DNA of 47,448 nt from Candidatus Bathycorpusculum termitum. Lineage in GTDB: Archaea > Thermoproteota > Bathyarchaeia > Bathyarchaeales > Bathycorpusculaceae. Position 1 is the first letter of the stretch. Each line of letters starts with the position of its first letter. The stretch lies in the NCBI GenBank assembly GCA_031254875.1, contig JAIRTW010000040.1:1-47448 (forward strand), in the 5' to 3' direction. The translations under genes and the position numbers were made by a program. Positions 1-8,585 of the stretch are shown here, in pieces. A model generated the notes under the pieces. The model was not told the origin of the DNA. It did not search any database and was given only the letters and a program-made list of their open reading frames with translations.

Positions 1-343
1 GTTTGTCTATTTGGGGTATGTATTTTTTTGGTCTTTAGCGTTTTTAGCGTAGACAATTATTGCAACAAAATAGGACACACCCTATCAACCATAAATTTTA
101 CTCAGAACACACACCTGCAACAACACCCGCGCTTAGCAGGTCAAAAGTCAGGATTAGCGTTGTGGGTCAAGCTAAGGCCACGTCACACCGCTAATCACCG
201 GGGCTTCCAATTTGTACGGCACGATGCGGAACGTAAGTTCGTTTATCTGTAAACGAAAATAACGATTACATCGTTTATTTTTTTCCGGTAGTGTTTATTA
301 ACATAAACCGTTGACATAGTGTAGCTTATTTGGGGCACAGAGA
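1..343. other. intergenic region upstream of nop5, no gene assigned
   Basis: No convincing protein gene. On either strand a long stem can be drawn from GATTAGCG near 152 to CGCTAATC near 199, and a short perfect hairpin (TCGTTTA, loop TCTG, TAAACGA) lies at about 238-255, followed by a T-rich stretch near 281-287. This could be the end of an upstream transcript or a structured RNA. I could not match it to SRP RNA, RNase P RNA or a tRNA. Confidence 0.3.
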
Positions 344-1735
344 ATGAAAGCATTCATCGTACAGTTTCCCTTCGGCGTAGCGGCTTTTGATGACAAAAAC
401 CAGCTGGTAGAAAAAGCACTGTTTCCAAAAAAACCACAAACAGCGGCTAAAAGTCTCCTCCGCACCGAACAGGGTAAACTCTCAGACCAAACCACCTCCC
501 TTATCACACTCCTAAAAAATATCGATTATGACACCTTTATTTTTGCAAGCGGCAAACTAGCCGAGGAAGCCCAACGCCGCCTCAAAGTCACCGTTGAAGT
601 AACCACACCCGCCCAAGCGGCAGTCCTTAACAGCCGCATGGCTGACATCGCCCTCGAATCAGGCTTTGTTGCCGACCAACAAGAACTCGACAGCTGGAAC
701 CGTAACGTCAGCATGGAACTCAGCAAACTCCGCATCAAAGGCGCAACCGGCAAACGTGACCTTATCGCCGCCCAGGGCATCCAAACACTAGATAGCCTCG
801 ACCAAACCGTCAACCTCTTTATGGGCCGACTCCGTGAATGGTATGGCATCTACTTCCCCGAACTCGACCGCCTAGTTGAGAAACATGAAACTTATGCGCG
901 GCTCGTCATGAACCTGGGTAACAGAGACAACTTTACCCTCGAAAACCTAGAAGCCGAGGGCCTTCCCAAAGAACGCACCCAACTCATTAACAAAGCCGCC
1001 GACTCATCCATGGGCGCTGATATCTCAGAGCGCGACTTAGAGCAGGTGCAGGCCTTAGCTAAAGACGTTCTAGTTTTTTACACCCTGCGCAAAAACATGG
1101 ACGAATACGTCGATAAAACCATGGAAGAGATGGCGCCCAACATCCGTGCTGTCGCCGGAGCACTCCTAGGTGCTCGCATGATATCCATCGCGGGTAGTCT
1201 TCAAAACCTCGCTATGCGCCCTGCAAGCACCATCCAAGTGTTGGGTGCAGAAAAAGCCCTGTTTAGAAGCCTAAAAACCGGTGCCCGTCCCCCCAAACAC
1301 GGCCTAATCTTTCAGCACACCCTGCTTCATGACGCTAAACGCTGGCAACGCGGAAAAATCGCGCGGGTCATCGCAGGCAAACTCGCCATAGCCGCTCGAG
1401 CAGACGCCTTTGGTAATGGGCACTACATCGGCGACAACCTCAAAGAAGATATCAACAAACGTATAGACGAAATCCGCGAAAAATACAAAGAACCCCCACC
1501 GCCAAAAGAACCCAAACCCAAAGAAAAACGTGAAGGCTTTGAACGCAAAGAACGCAACTTTAGCTACCGCGAAAGCGGTGAGCACAGAGAAGGCGAACAA
1601 CGGTTCCAACGCCGCGAACCCTTCCGCGACGGCGAACGTCAACCCTTCCAAAAGAAACCCCCCCGCGAAGGCCCACCAAAAGGCGGCAAACGCAGGCGCA
1701 AACAGTGGAGAGACAAACGTGGGAATCAGAGTTAA
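344..1735 (+). CDS. nop5: Nop5/Nop56-family C/D box RNP protein
   Basis: Scaffold protein of the archaeal C/D-box sRNP, which bridges L7Ae on the guide RNA to the methyltransferase fibrillarin during 2'-O-methylation of rRNA and tRNA. Length is 463 residues. The N-terminal fibrillarin-binding region is followed by a helical coiled-coil part and the Nop domain, whose signature GAEKALFRSLKTGARPPKHG is readable around residues 304-323. The C-terminal ~80 residues are a low-complexity tail rich in Lys, Arg, Glu and Pro, as in many archaeal and eukaryotic homologues, probably RNA-binding. The stop codon overlaps the start of the fibrillarin gene, so the two partners are translationally coupled. 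Family assignment is firm. Confidence 0.97.
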   Translation: MKAFIVQFPFGVAAFDDKNQLVEKALFPKKPQTAAKSLLRTEQGKLSDQTTSLITLLKNIDYDTFIFASGKLAEEAQRRLKVTVEVTTPAQAAVLNSRMADIALESGFVADQQELDSWNRNVSMELSKLRIKGATGKRDLIAAQGIQTLDSLDQTVNLFMGRLREWYGIYFPELDRLVEKHETYARLVMNLGNRDNFTLENLEAEGLPKERTQLINKAADSSMGADISERDLEQVQALAKDVLVFYTLRKNMDEYVDKTMEEMAPNIRAVAGALLGARMISIAGSLQNLAMRPASTIQVLGAEKALFRSLKTGARPPKHGLIFQHTLLHDAKRWQRGKIARVIAGKLAIAARADAFGNGHYIGDNLKEDINKRIDEIREKYKEPPPPKEPKPKEKREGFERKERNFSYRESGEHREGEQRFQRREPFRDGERQPFQKKPPREGPPKGGKRRRKQWRDKRGNQS

Positions 1736-2420
1736 ACCAAACGACAAATTCCCCGAAATCTACCAAATCCTCCTCGAAGATGGCGCCAAACGTCTAGGCA
1801 CAAAAAATCTCACCCCCGGTCTAAATGTCTACGGCGAACGCCTCATCAAATTCAGAGGTACCGAATACCGTGTCTGGGACGCTTTTCGAAGTAAACTTGC
1901 CGGCGCCATAATCAAAGGCCTCCAAACCGTACCTATCACCCAGGGATCCAAAGTTCTCTATTTGGGCGCCGCTTCAGGAACCACCCCAAGTCACATAAGC
2001 GACATCATCGGTGAAACAGGCCATATCTACTGTATTGAATTCGCCCAGCGAAGCCTCAGAGACTTGGTCAACAACGTCGCCGCCTACCGTCCAAACATCT
2101 CCCCCATGCTCGAAGACGCTCGCATGCCCGAACGCTATGCAATGTTCATCAGCGGCAAAGTCGATGTCATCTACTGCGACGTCGCCCAACCCGAGCAAGC
2201 AAAACTCCTCTCAGACAACGCCGACTACTTCCTCAAACCCCACGGCTGGATTATGCTTGCCTGCAAATCACAAAGCATCGATGTCACTATGTTACCCCAA
2301 GACGTCTACAAACAAGAAGCTCGCATCCTATACAAACGCGGCTATGACGTCAAAGAAATCATCGACCTAGAACCCTACGACAAAGCCCATGCAATGATTG
2401 TGGCCCAAGACAAAAAGTAA
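1719..2420 (+). CDS. flpA: fibrillarin-like rRNA/tRNA 2'-O-methyltransferase
   Basis: Catalytic subunit of the C/D-box sRNP, transferring methyl groups from S-adenosylmethionine to ribose 2'-OH of guide-selected nucleotides. The open frame extends further upstream, but I choose GTG at 1719 because it follows a GGAGAG ribosome-binding site, gives the usual length (233 residues), and starts VGIRVKPN in register with the family. The SAM-binding loop reads LYLGAASGTTPSH, and a conserved YCDVAQP strand follows. It overlaps the end of nop5 by 17 bases, the classical archaeal arrangement. Confidence 0.96.
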   Translation: MGIRVKPNDKFPEIYQILLEDGAKRLGTKNLTPGLNVYGERLIKFRGTEYRVWDAFRSKLAGAIIKGLQTVPITQGSKVLYLGAASGTTPSHISDIIGETGHIYCIEFAQRSLRDLVNNVAAYRPNISPMLEDARMPERYAMFISGKVDVIYCDVAQPEQAKLLSDNADYFLKPHGWIMLACKSQSIDVTMLPQDVYKQEARILYKRGYDVKEIIDLEPYDKAHAMIVAQDKK

Positions 2421-2505
2421 ACCGTTTTGTTAGTGATAGACGTAAATTCTGTGAATTATAAAAGACAAAGAGGGGAAAATTGAAAAGGTTCCGTTAAATG
2501 AGTAC

Positions 2506-2563
2506 GTTTTACTTCGCTAACCTTACCATAGCTGGTATGGCTAAATTAGCGAATCGGCGTAAA
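2506..2563 (+). other. strong stem-loop, possible small structured RNA
   Basis: Downstream of fibrillarin lies a hairpin with outer arms GTTTTAC/GTAAAC, a perfect inner stem TTCGCTAA (2513-2520) with TTAGCGAA (2546-2553), and a tip CCATA/TATGG. An ACA trinucleotide follows shortly after the stem, as in H/ACA guide RNAs. It may equally be a processing or termination hairpin. The rest of the 2421-2823 gap shows no other gene. Confidence 0.3.
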
Positions 2564-2714
2564 CTGACATGGGCTTTTTCACTATAGTGCAGAGGAACTA
2601 CAAACAGGTGGGCGGCTGAGTATCTGTGTGTTTCTCAGAGACGATTCCAGCAGATCTACAAACAATATTGGGCTAAATTTGTTATATGGTTGTAGCTGAT
2701 GTTGTCATCTGTGT

Positions 2715-2724
2715 TTTATATAAA
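2715..2724 (+). promoter_or_regulatory. archaeal TATA box for nadA
   Basis: The sequence TTTATATAAA is a good archaeal box A. Transcription would start about 26 bases downstream, near 2746. This falls after the ATG at 2740 that opens the frame, and so supports initiation of NadA at the internal ATG at 2824. Confidence 0.5.
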
Positions 2725-2823
2725 GCTGAAAGCTCATAGATGAAAACCTCTCATCTGGAAGCAACACATATATCCAATAAGTTATGCTGTTTCTTTTCAC
2801 ATTTACCTTCGCTGGGCACACCT

Positions 2824-3732
2824 ATGGATTTGAACTGGAAAATCCAACAACTTAAAAAAGAAAAAAAAGCCGTCATATTGGCTCACAACTATCAGCGACC
2901 CGAAGTACAAGATATAGCTGACTATATCGGCGATAGCATAGAGCTGAGCCGCAAAGCCATGAATGAAAAAGACGCAGAACTCCTCGTGTTTTCAGCGGTA
3001 GATTTCATGGCAGAATCCGCTGCAATCCTCAACCCCTCCAAAAAAGTTTTACTGCCCTGCACAGGCGCCAGATGCCCCATGGCACAGATGCTCACCATCG
3101 GGGAAATAAAACGCGCTAAAGTCAAGTATCCAAAGACACCGGTTGTGCTCTATGTTAACACCTTAGCCGTATGCAAAGCAGAAGCTGACATCTGTTGCAC
3201 CAGTGCTAATGCAATCGAAGTCGTAAACTCACTTAACGCCGACACGGTCCTGTTTGGACCCGACAAAAATCTCGCCGGGTACGTTGCAGAAAAAACCGGC
3301 AAAACCATAATTCCCATACCAGCTGACGGCTTCTGTCCCACACATTTGCTGTTCCAGCCTGAAGATGTCAAAGTCCTCAAAATGCAACATCCAGACGCCG
3401 AAGTCATGGTTCACCCCGAATGTACAAAGGAGATGCGCCTCGTCGCTGACTTTATTGGAAGCACCTCAAAAATCTGCACACACGCAAAAGAATCCAAAAC
3501 ACAAAAATTCATCGTGGGCACAGAAAGCGGCATATTGCACCGGCTCCAAAAAGAAAACCCCAACAAAAAATTCTATCTTGCCTACCAAGATGCCGTGTGC
3601 CCAAACATGAAACTCGCCACACTCGACCGAATCTATCTCTCACTTAAAGAAGAAAAACACATAATTAAAGTCCCCAAGGCAACTGCAAAAAAAGCCAAAG
3701 TCTCGCTGGAACGCATGTTTGAAATTAAATAG
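2824..3732 (+). CDS. nadA: quinolinate synthase A
   Basis: Condenses iminoaspartate with dihydroxyacetone phosphate to quinolinate in de novo NAD synthesis, using a [4Fe-4S] cluster. The product is 302 residues, normal for archaeal NadA. Recognisable blocks are AHNYQRPEVQDIADYIGDS near the N terminus, VNTLAVCKAEADICCTSAN, HPECTKEM and the C-terminal AVCPNMKLATL. The three cluster ligands are expected in ARCPMA, HPEC and CPNMK. An upstream ATG at 2740 would add 28 non-homologous residues and lies before the predicted transcription start, so I prefer 2824. No nadB or nadC lies nearby. Confidence 0.95.
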   Translation: MDLNWKIQQLKKEKKAVILAHNYQRPEVQDIADYIGDSIELSRKAMNEKDAELLVFSAVDFMAESAAILNPSKKVLLPCTGARCPMAQMLTIGEIKRAKVKYPKTPVVLYVNTLAVCKAEADICCTSANAIEVVNSLNADTVLFGPDKNLAGYVAEKTGKTIIPIPADGFCPTHLLFQPEDVKVLKMQHPDAEVMVHPECTKEMRLVADFIGSTSKICTHAKESKTQKFIVGTESGILHRLQKENPNKKFYLAYQDAVCPNMKLATLDRIYLSLKEEKHIIKVPKATAKKAKVSLERMFEIK

Positions 3733-3734
3733 GC

Positions 3735-4142
3735 TTAAACTGTCACTATCATGGATTTGAGGATTTTTACGCCCCGCCGCGTTGTCAGCTCATCGCTTAG
3801 ATGCCGTATTTCAGAACTTTTGCCCTTTACCGCGATAACCTCCAAACAGTCATGTTCACCTAAGTGAATATGCATCGTTGAGGATATGAGCTCTTGGTGG
3901 TGATGCTGAGAGCTGGTTAAATCGCTTTCCAAGCCGCGGGTGTCATGATCATAAACCATCAATATAACGCCGGTTTGGTTAGCGTTTTCGTCCTGTAGCC
4001 ATTTTCGCTCTGACACATAGAGCCGTACAGCATCCTGGATAGCCTTACTTCTGCTTTCATAGCCCATCTTTTCAGTTATGGCATCAAAATCCTCTAACAG
4101 GTCAGGAGGAAACGTTACACCAACACGGACAATCTTGGACAT
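3735..4142 (-). CDS. nikR: nickel-responsive transcriptional regulator NikR
   Basis: Ribbon-helix-helix repressor with a C-terminal ACT-like nickel-sensing domain, 135 residues. The N terminus (IVRVGVTFPPDLLEDFD) is the DNA-binding ribbon and first helix. The regulatory domain keeps the metal ligands: a His in the HHH cluster at 80-82, then H91, H93 and C99 in MHIHLGEHDCLEV. In this family nickel binding drives repression of nickel uptake genes, but none are visible here. It converges on nadA with only 2 bases between stop codons. Confidence 0.95.
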   Translation of the reverse strand: MSKIVRVGVTFPPDLLEDFDAITEKMGYESRSKAIQDAVRLYVSERKWLQDENANQTGVILMVYDHDTRGLESDLTSSQHHHQELISSTMHIHLGEHDCLEVIAVKGKSSEIRHLSDELTTRRGVKILKSMIVTV

Positions 4143-4557
4143 TTTAAGTCACCTCTAAGAGTAGAGTTCTTCCCCTAAAAGCTTTTAGACCAAACCATCA
4201 AGCGATTGTTTTGTACCTAAGAGAAAGATGTACCCCACCTCTAAATACAATGAAGAGATGCTTTGATGAATTCTCTGCTGTTCCTTCTCTAGTTTGGCTA
4301 GTCGGCTTTTAATGCTCATGGTTTAGTACCTGTGAGTTGGGGTCTGCTTGGAGGAACCATCTTATAGACACAATTGTTTGGATAATAAATTTCCATTCAC
4401 ATACCACTTTTTGATTTTATACCATCATTAATTTTCGGGTATCAATAGCTTTCAAAAATTAGCCTTGAAATTTCTCGAAGGTCGGAGTATACTGTTAAAT
4501 GTGTTGATGCGCGGTAATTTTGGCATTTAAGGAAAATACAAAGGATATGGATTCTAA
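4143..4557. other. intergenic region between nikR and a GyrI-like gene
   Basis: AT-rich and without a credible gene. It must contain the divergent promoters of nikR (minus) and the GyrI-like gene (plus). No clear NikR-type palindrome was recognised. Confidence 0.4.
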
Positions 4558-5019
4558 ATGAACATTGAAATAATTAACAAAGAGGCTGAAATTGCCGTAG
4601 CGGTGAAATTTGAGGCAGTGGAATTTACCAAAATGGCTGAAATTATGACGAGAGGCTACCAAAAATTATGGGCTTACCTTGCTAAATGCGGAAAACAAAT
4701 GGCAGGTGCGCCATATTGCAAATACACCAACGGAAGCGAGAATTTTACCAAATTTGACATCGAATTAGGTATACCTGTTAGTGAACCTTTGCCAGAACAT
4801 GGCGATATTTACATGAGCAAAACCTGTGATGGCAAGGCAATTACAGCAACACACAAAGGCGCGTATAGAGATATTGAAAAAACATACGCTCCCATGATGC
4901 AATATCTCGCGGACCACAAATTAGTATCAACAGAAGTGTATTACGATTATTACCTCAACAATCCTGCCGATACATCGGAGAGCGAACTGCTTACAAAAGT
5001 TGTGTTCCCGATAAAGTAG
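4558..5019 (+). CDS. GyrI-like / effector-binding domain protein
   Basis: A 153-residue single-domain protein of the GyrI-like small-molecule-binding fold, the domain fused to AraC-type regulators such as Rob. The pattern of the family is visible: an N-terminal strand, a helix containing FTKMAEIMTRGYQKLWAYL, a central strand with FDIELGIPVSEPLP, and ATHKGAYRDIEKTYAPM before the last helix. With no DNA-binding domain it is probably a stand-alone binder of amphipathic or cationic small molecules. It is flanked downstream by a copy of the structured dispersed repeat. The gene may be a transfer from bacteria, but that is inference. Confidence 0.75.
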   Translation: MNIEIINKEAEIAVAVKFEAVEFTKMAEIMTRGYQKLWAYLAKCGKQMAGAPYCKYTNGSENFTKFDIELGIPVSEPLPEHGDIYMSKTCDGKAITATHKGAYRDIEKTYAPMMQYLADHKLVSTEVYYDYYLNNPADTSESELLTKVVFPIK

Positions 5020-5088
5020 AGCTGTAGTAAACATTAAACCGCTGATGAATATTTGCTGTCTCAACTTTCCGTCAAATTTTTTCGTCGT

Positions 5089-5188
5089 GTCACGTAGATT
5101 CGAGGGGTAACGATATGTGCGGAGGTGTTCCTCGCTTTGTGGGACGGCGGCCGTATTTATCCGTGGAGCGACCGCGAATCGAAGTGAC
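5089..5188 (+). repeat. dispersed structured repeat, copy A
   Basis: A ~100-bp unit bounded by inverted ends (GTCAC...GATTCG and CGAATCGAAGTGAC), with an internal hairpin around CCTCGC-TTT-GTGGGA and a second stem GCGGCCG/CGACCGC. Two related copies lie at 34732-34830 (same strand) and 39611-39708 (opposite strand). Substitutions between copies largely keep base pairing through G-U wobble, for example CCCCGC/GCGGGG in copy B becoming CCTCGC/GTGGGA here. The remaining part of the 5020-5444 gap shows no gene. Confidence 0.85.
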
Positions 5189-5444
5189 GCTATATATGAC
5201 GTAGCAAATGTTTCGATGTAATCACAACAATTGTGGGTAAACTTAACACTTAAGATCTTTATCTTTGGTAATCATGTGTTGGTTTATTTGAGCTGTAGAG
5301 TATGAGCTTCCAACAGGCCTCATAACGTCCAATAATCCCTCGTTTTGTCCCTTCTCAGTTCTCTCTCACACTATAGCTGACATTTGCACAAACTGGAACG
5401 ACTGCCTTATCTGCAGGTTAGAGTTTTATAGCAGAAGAAACCAA

Positions 5445-6848
5445 CTATTTCAAGAATTTTTTCACAGAAAACGGAACCAGCACCACAAGGATAGTCAAGA
5501 TTTCAACTTTTCCAATAATCATCGCTGCGATAATCAACCACTTATACCCAAGTGGCATAGCCACAGACACTGCTCCCATCGTTACCCCCGTGGTTGAAAG
5601 TGCTGACCCCATCTCAAAGAGTGATTGCTCAAACGAAATCCCCATCGTAGAGAACAACAACGCAAAAACAACAAGTACGCCAACAAAGAGCAGAATCGAC
5701 CAAACCGCCGGCAAAGCATCTGTGAGCTCTGCTTTGGCGGTTTTCTTTTGTCTAGATGACTTGGTAACCGGTATCCTGATTAACTGACTAAGCGTTGTTC
5801 CCAAGGCCAATAGTCGAGAAACTTTTATACCTCCCGCCATAGAAAACGCACAACCGCCAATCGTCATCAAAACTATAAGTAGCGACACAGCATTGGAGCT
5901 GAATGTGGAAATGTTTAGATAATAGATTCCCTGTGTGGATGCCAAACTTATCACATGAAATAAAGAATCAAAAAAACCAATATTATCTGCAACCAAAAAC
6001 AAGGCTATACTAGCCACTGCCATGATGCCTATAAACAAAACAATTTCAGGCGAAAATATTTTTTTGATTTTTCCAGACAAGAGGTAGTAGTTGAAAGAAA
6101 AGTTGACCGAACCCAAAAACATCAACAGGATAATTAAGATTTGGGGTACTACAAACAAATACTGCTGAAACGCCAGTGGATTAGGCGAAAAACCACCTGT
6201 TAGAGTATCTACGATAAAGGCGCCTGTAGCCACAACATTGGTATAACCCAGAAGACAGAAAATGGCTGTAAAAACCAAGATGTAGCTGCCATAGACAGCC
6301 AGCACCATAAAAAACATACGCTTTAGATTTCTGTTAAGATTCTCAATTCCCAAAATACCTCCCAGCCGCGGTAGCGCCCGTCTAGACTGAAAAAAAGCCA
6401 AAACCAAAAAAACTACCCCTACGCCGCCCATAACTTCTGTTAGGCTCCGATAGACAAGAATGCATCTTGGTAGGGTCTCAGGGTTTGATATGAGGCTAAA
6501 GCCGGTGGTGGTGAAGCCGGAAACACTCTCAAAACAGCTGTTGACGAAACGTTCCATTGCGGTTGTGCTGCCAAAGGGGTCTAAATGGATGTAGGGTATG
6601 GCTCCGATGAGGGGCAGGATAATAAATGCTAAAAACAGCAGGGTACTGGCGGATTTTATGTTTAAGTCTTTGCGTTCACAGAGTGCATTTAGGAAAAAAC
6701 CGCCGGCTAAAAAAGTCAGGGCTGTCAAGAAGAGCGGAATAAGTTGAGCGGTTTCGTTGAAAACAAACCCCGTTGCGATTGGGATGATAGTTAACAAGCC
6801 GGCGGTTTGGAGCAGAAAGCCCAAGTTGGCGATTATGCGCTGATTCAT
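5445..6848 (-). CDS. trkH: TrkH-family potassium uptake protein
   Basis: Membrane subunit of a Trk/Ktr-type potassium transporter, 467 residues, with the four membrane-pore-membrane repeats expected of the family. The four selectivity-filter loops are visible as SGFTTTGFS, TGGFSPNP, ASTQGIYYL and LSTTGVTMG, each carrying the filter glycine. About ten hydrophobic segments span the length. A cytoplasmic TrkA partner is normally required, but none is in the window. The gene runs toward the GyrI-like gene and is separated from it by the dispersed repeat. Confidence 0.93.
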   Translation of the reverse strand: MNQRIIANLGFLLQTAGLLTIIPIATGFVFNETAQLIPLFLTALTFLAGGFFLNALCERKDLNIKSASTLLFLAFIILPLIGAIPYIHLDPFGSTTAMERFVNSCFESVSGFTTTGFSLISNPETLPRCILVYRSLTEVMGGVGVVFLVLAFFQSRRALPRLGGILGIENLNRNLKRMFFMVLAVYGSYILVFTAIFCLLGYTNVVATGAFIVDTLTGGFSPNPLAFQQYLFVVPQILIILLMFLGSVNFSFNYYLLSGKIKKIFSPEIVLFIGIMAVASIALFLVADNIGFFDSLFHVISLASTQGIYYLNISTFSSNAVSLLIVLMTIGGCAFSMAGGIKVSRLLALGTTLSQLIRIPVTKSSRQKKTAKAELTDALPAVWSILLFVGVLVVFALLFSTMGISFEQSLFEMGSALSTTGVTMGAVSVAMPLGYKWLIIAAMIIGKVEILTILVVLVPFSVKKFLK

Positions 6849-7285
6849 CGCCAGTGAAATATCTGCTTAGTGTTTAAGTCTTACGAAAGCGTATGTGGCT
6901 TTGATGTTGATGCCCGCTGGTAAGAAGTATCAAACGGGCTGGGTGTGAAGGGGTTATCAAGGATGAATCCATGATGGTTCTCACTGGAACTGGCGTTATT
7001 TTATCTCCCTAATCTTTCACTACCTGACTTTAGTTGTAACCGTAACTCTTCGCCGCTGCGCCATAGGTTAGATCGTTCTGGTAAGTTTAGTTTTTGAAGG
7101 CATTACCGGTCAGTTGATAGACCTGTCACATAAGGCGTAACTATGGTGTAACTGTTCTTTGAAATTTACGGTTAAAAGCCAAAAAAGAGACGAAAACAGC
7201 CCCAAACATTCAACTTATGGTGTAAACTGCAAAGTTACGGTTGTAAGTTTATTTTCAAGTAATCTCTACATGATAAAGATAAAGA
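6849..7285. other. intergenic region between trkH and tRNA-Ser
   Basis: No credible gene. It contains loosely repeated phrases such as TATGGTGTAA followed by GTTACGG or TTTACGG (around 7142-7170 and 7218-7245), which could be regulatory, but no defined site is supported. Confidence 0.3.
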
Positions 7286-7372
7286 TGGCGCGGGATGTGG
7301 GATTCGAACCCACGCGGCCTTTCGACCACAGACTTAGCAGGCCTGCCCCATACCAGGCTTGGGGAATCCCGC
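7286..7372 (-). tRNA. tRNA-Ser (anticodon GCU)
   Basis: The mature body is 84 bases (7372 down to 7289). The acceptor stem is GCGGGAT/ATCCCGC and the discriminator is G. The 3' CCA appears to be encoded (7288-7286). The anticodon stem is CAGGC/GTCTG with loop CTGCTAA, so the anticodon is GCU (plus-strand 7336-7338), reading AGC/AGU serine codons. A long variable arm, typical of class II tRNAs, precedes the T arm GTGGG-TTCGAAT-CCCAC. No intron is seen. Confidence 0.97.
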
Positions 7373-7625
7373 AATTTTGCTTTTAGTACTTGGATGTTTA
7401 GTTTGAATTGAGCATCCGAGTGTTCAGTCTTAGCCATCTGAGTGTAAAGTAATTTAATTAAAGCTTTCTCAGCATTTAATTAAACCGCTACTTCCCATAG
7501 TTACGGCTACACGTGCTAACAGGCTCAGCACAACAGTAAATCCCTCAATCTCTCAATCTGAGGGAACTCGAAATTTAGCTCGCTTGAACTCATACATTCA
7601 AATGGTTCTGCAAACATTGTTCTTC

Positions 7626-7817
7626 TCAGTGAGATTGTCCTCTATTTTGAAAATACATGCCGGTCATCCTTGCGAGTACCATCAAAACTGTAAACAACGT
7701 CAGCATGACTGCAAGTCCTCCTTCTATGGAGTATGCGCTGTATACGGCAAAGCAGGTAGCAAGGGAAGTTAAAAGAAGCGTTAAGAGAAGCAGAAAAAAC
7801 AGTTTTCGATAAACCAA
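7626..7817 (-). CDS. small two-helix membrane protein
   Basis: A 63-residue frame with two hydrophobic segments (about residues 5-27 and 34-52) and a short polar tail. The start is a TTG with only a weak AGAG-type ribosome-binding site. I recognise no family. It sits between tRNA-Ser and the response regulator and could be chance, but the topology is coherent. A CCCTCA/TGAGGG hairpin at 7542-7564 lies beyond its stop. Confidence 0.4.
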   Translation of the reverse strand: MVYRKLFFLLLLTLLLTSLATCFAVYSAYSIEGGLAVMLTLFTVLMVLARMTGMYFQNRGQSH

Positions 7818-7889
7818 GATGCTCTTGATAGTGTAGAGTTGTGCCTCAATTAAGGGCTTGTAGTAGTTGCACTGTAGCTACAGTTGTGG

Positions 7890-8303
7890 TTAATAGCTGA
7901 TTTCGGGGGGGTCTTCGCGGTTTTTGAGTTTCTCTTCTAGAAGTATCAGCAGTTCCTGAGGCTTCACGGGCTTAACAAGATAAGCATCTGCCCCTTCATC
8001 GAGGGCTTTAACGCCGGTTTCCAGTGATGGGAAACCCGTAATCATGATTTTAACGGTGTGCTGAAGTGGTTTTTTGAGTTTTGCCAGCAAATCCGTGCCA
8101 TCCATATCAGGTAACCTGATGTCTACGAGGGCTAAATCGTAATTGCGGGTTTCAGTTTTTTCCATGGCTTCCTTGCCGGTTTCTGCAGTGTCAATTTCAT
8201 AACCGCTTTTTTGGAGGATACGTGTAAATGTTCGCAGTATAGATTTGTCATCATCAACAACAAGTATAGTTCTTTTTAATGTTTCCAAATTAACATATTC
8301 CAT
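7890..8303 (-). CDS. stand-alone response regulator receiver protein
   Basis: CheY-like receiver domain, 137 residues, with no output domain. The acidic cluster is D17-D19 (VVDDDK), the phosphoacceptor is D61 (LVDIRLPDMDG), and the conserved Thr89 and Lys111 (MITG, LVKPVKP) are present, so it should be phosphorylatable. No histidine kinase is adjacent. Single-domain receivers in archaea usually act through protein contacts with kinases or chemotaxis and motility proteins. The partner here is unknown. Confidence 0.93.
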   Translation of the reverse strand: MEYVNLETLKRTILVVDDDKSILRTFTRILQKSGYEIDTAETGKEAMEKTETRNYDLALVDIRLPDMDGTDLLAKLKKPLQHTVKIMITGFPSLETGVKALDEGADAYLVKPVKPQELLILLEEKLKNREDPPEISY

Positions 8304-8537
8304 CCTGAATTATATAATCAGCTCTCTTACTGCCTGAGCTACCGTTATGCCATTTAATTTCCCTCGCACCATCAAACAAGTCGATTATTTGATGCTGTAA
8401 GGCTCCTGACTCACGGCCTCCGCAAATTTAACAATGAATTTCGAGATTAATAAACGCTATCCCCCTTGCTGAAAACGCCAAAACAAGTTCACGCATATCT
8501 GCCTCCCAAACGACTTATGCTCATGTCCTAAATAAGG

Positions 8538-8545
8538 ATATAAAA
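8538..8545 (+). promoter_or_regulatory. TATA box of the M48 protease gene
   Basis: ATATAAAA lies 48 bases before the ATG at 8586 and predicts a transcript starting near 8567 with a short leader. The rest of the 8304-8585 gap shows no gene. Confidence 0.45.
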
Positions 8546-8585
8546 CGGTAGCACAGTAAATTACTATAGGTTTTGACAGTCAGAA

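Noticed and set aside
110-240. IS200/IS605 right-end or guide RNA near the window start
   Set aside because: The minus-strand phrase GGAAGCCCCGG and the adjacent stem recalled TnpB-associated RNA, but no TnpB reading frame is visible and the match is too short to claim.
1304-1747. 147-codon open frame antisense to nop5
   Set aside because: It is the complement of the Lys/Glu/Pro-rich tail of nop5, giving artificial Phe/Ala-rich sequence. Not a gene.
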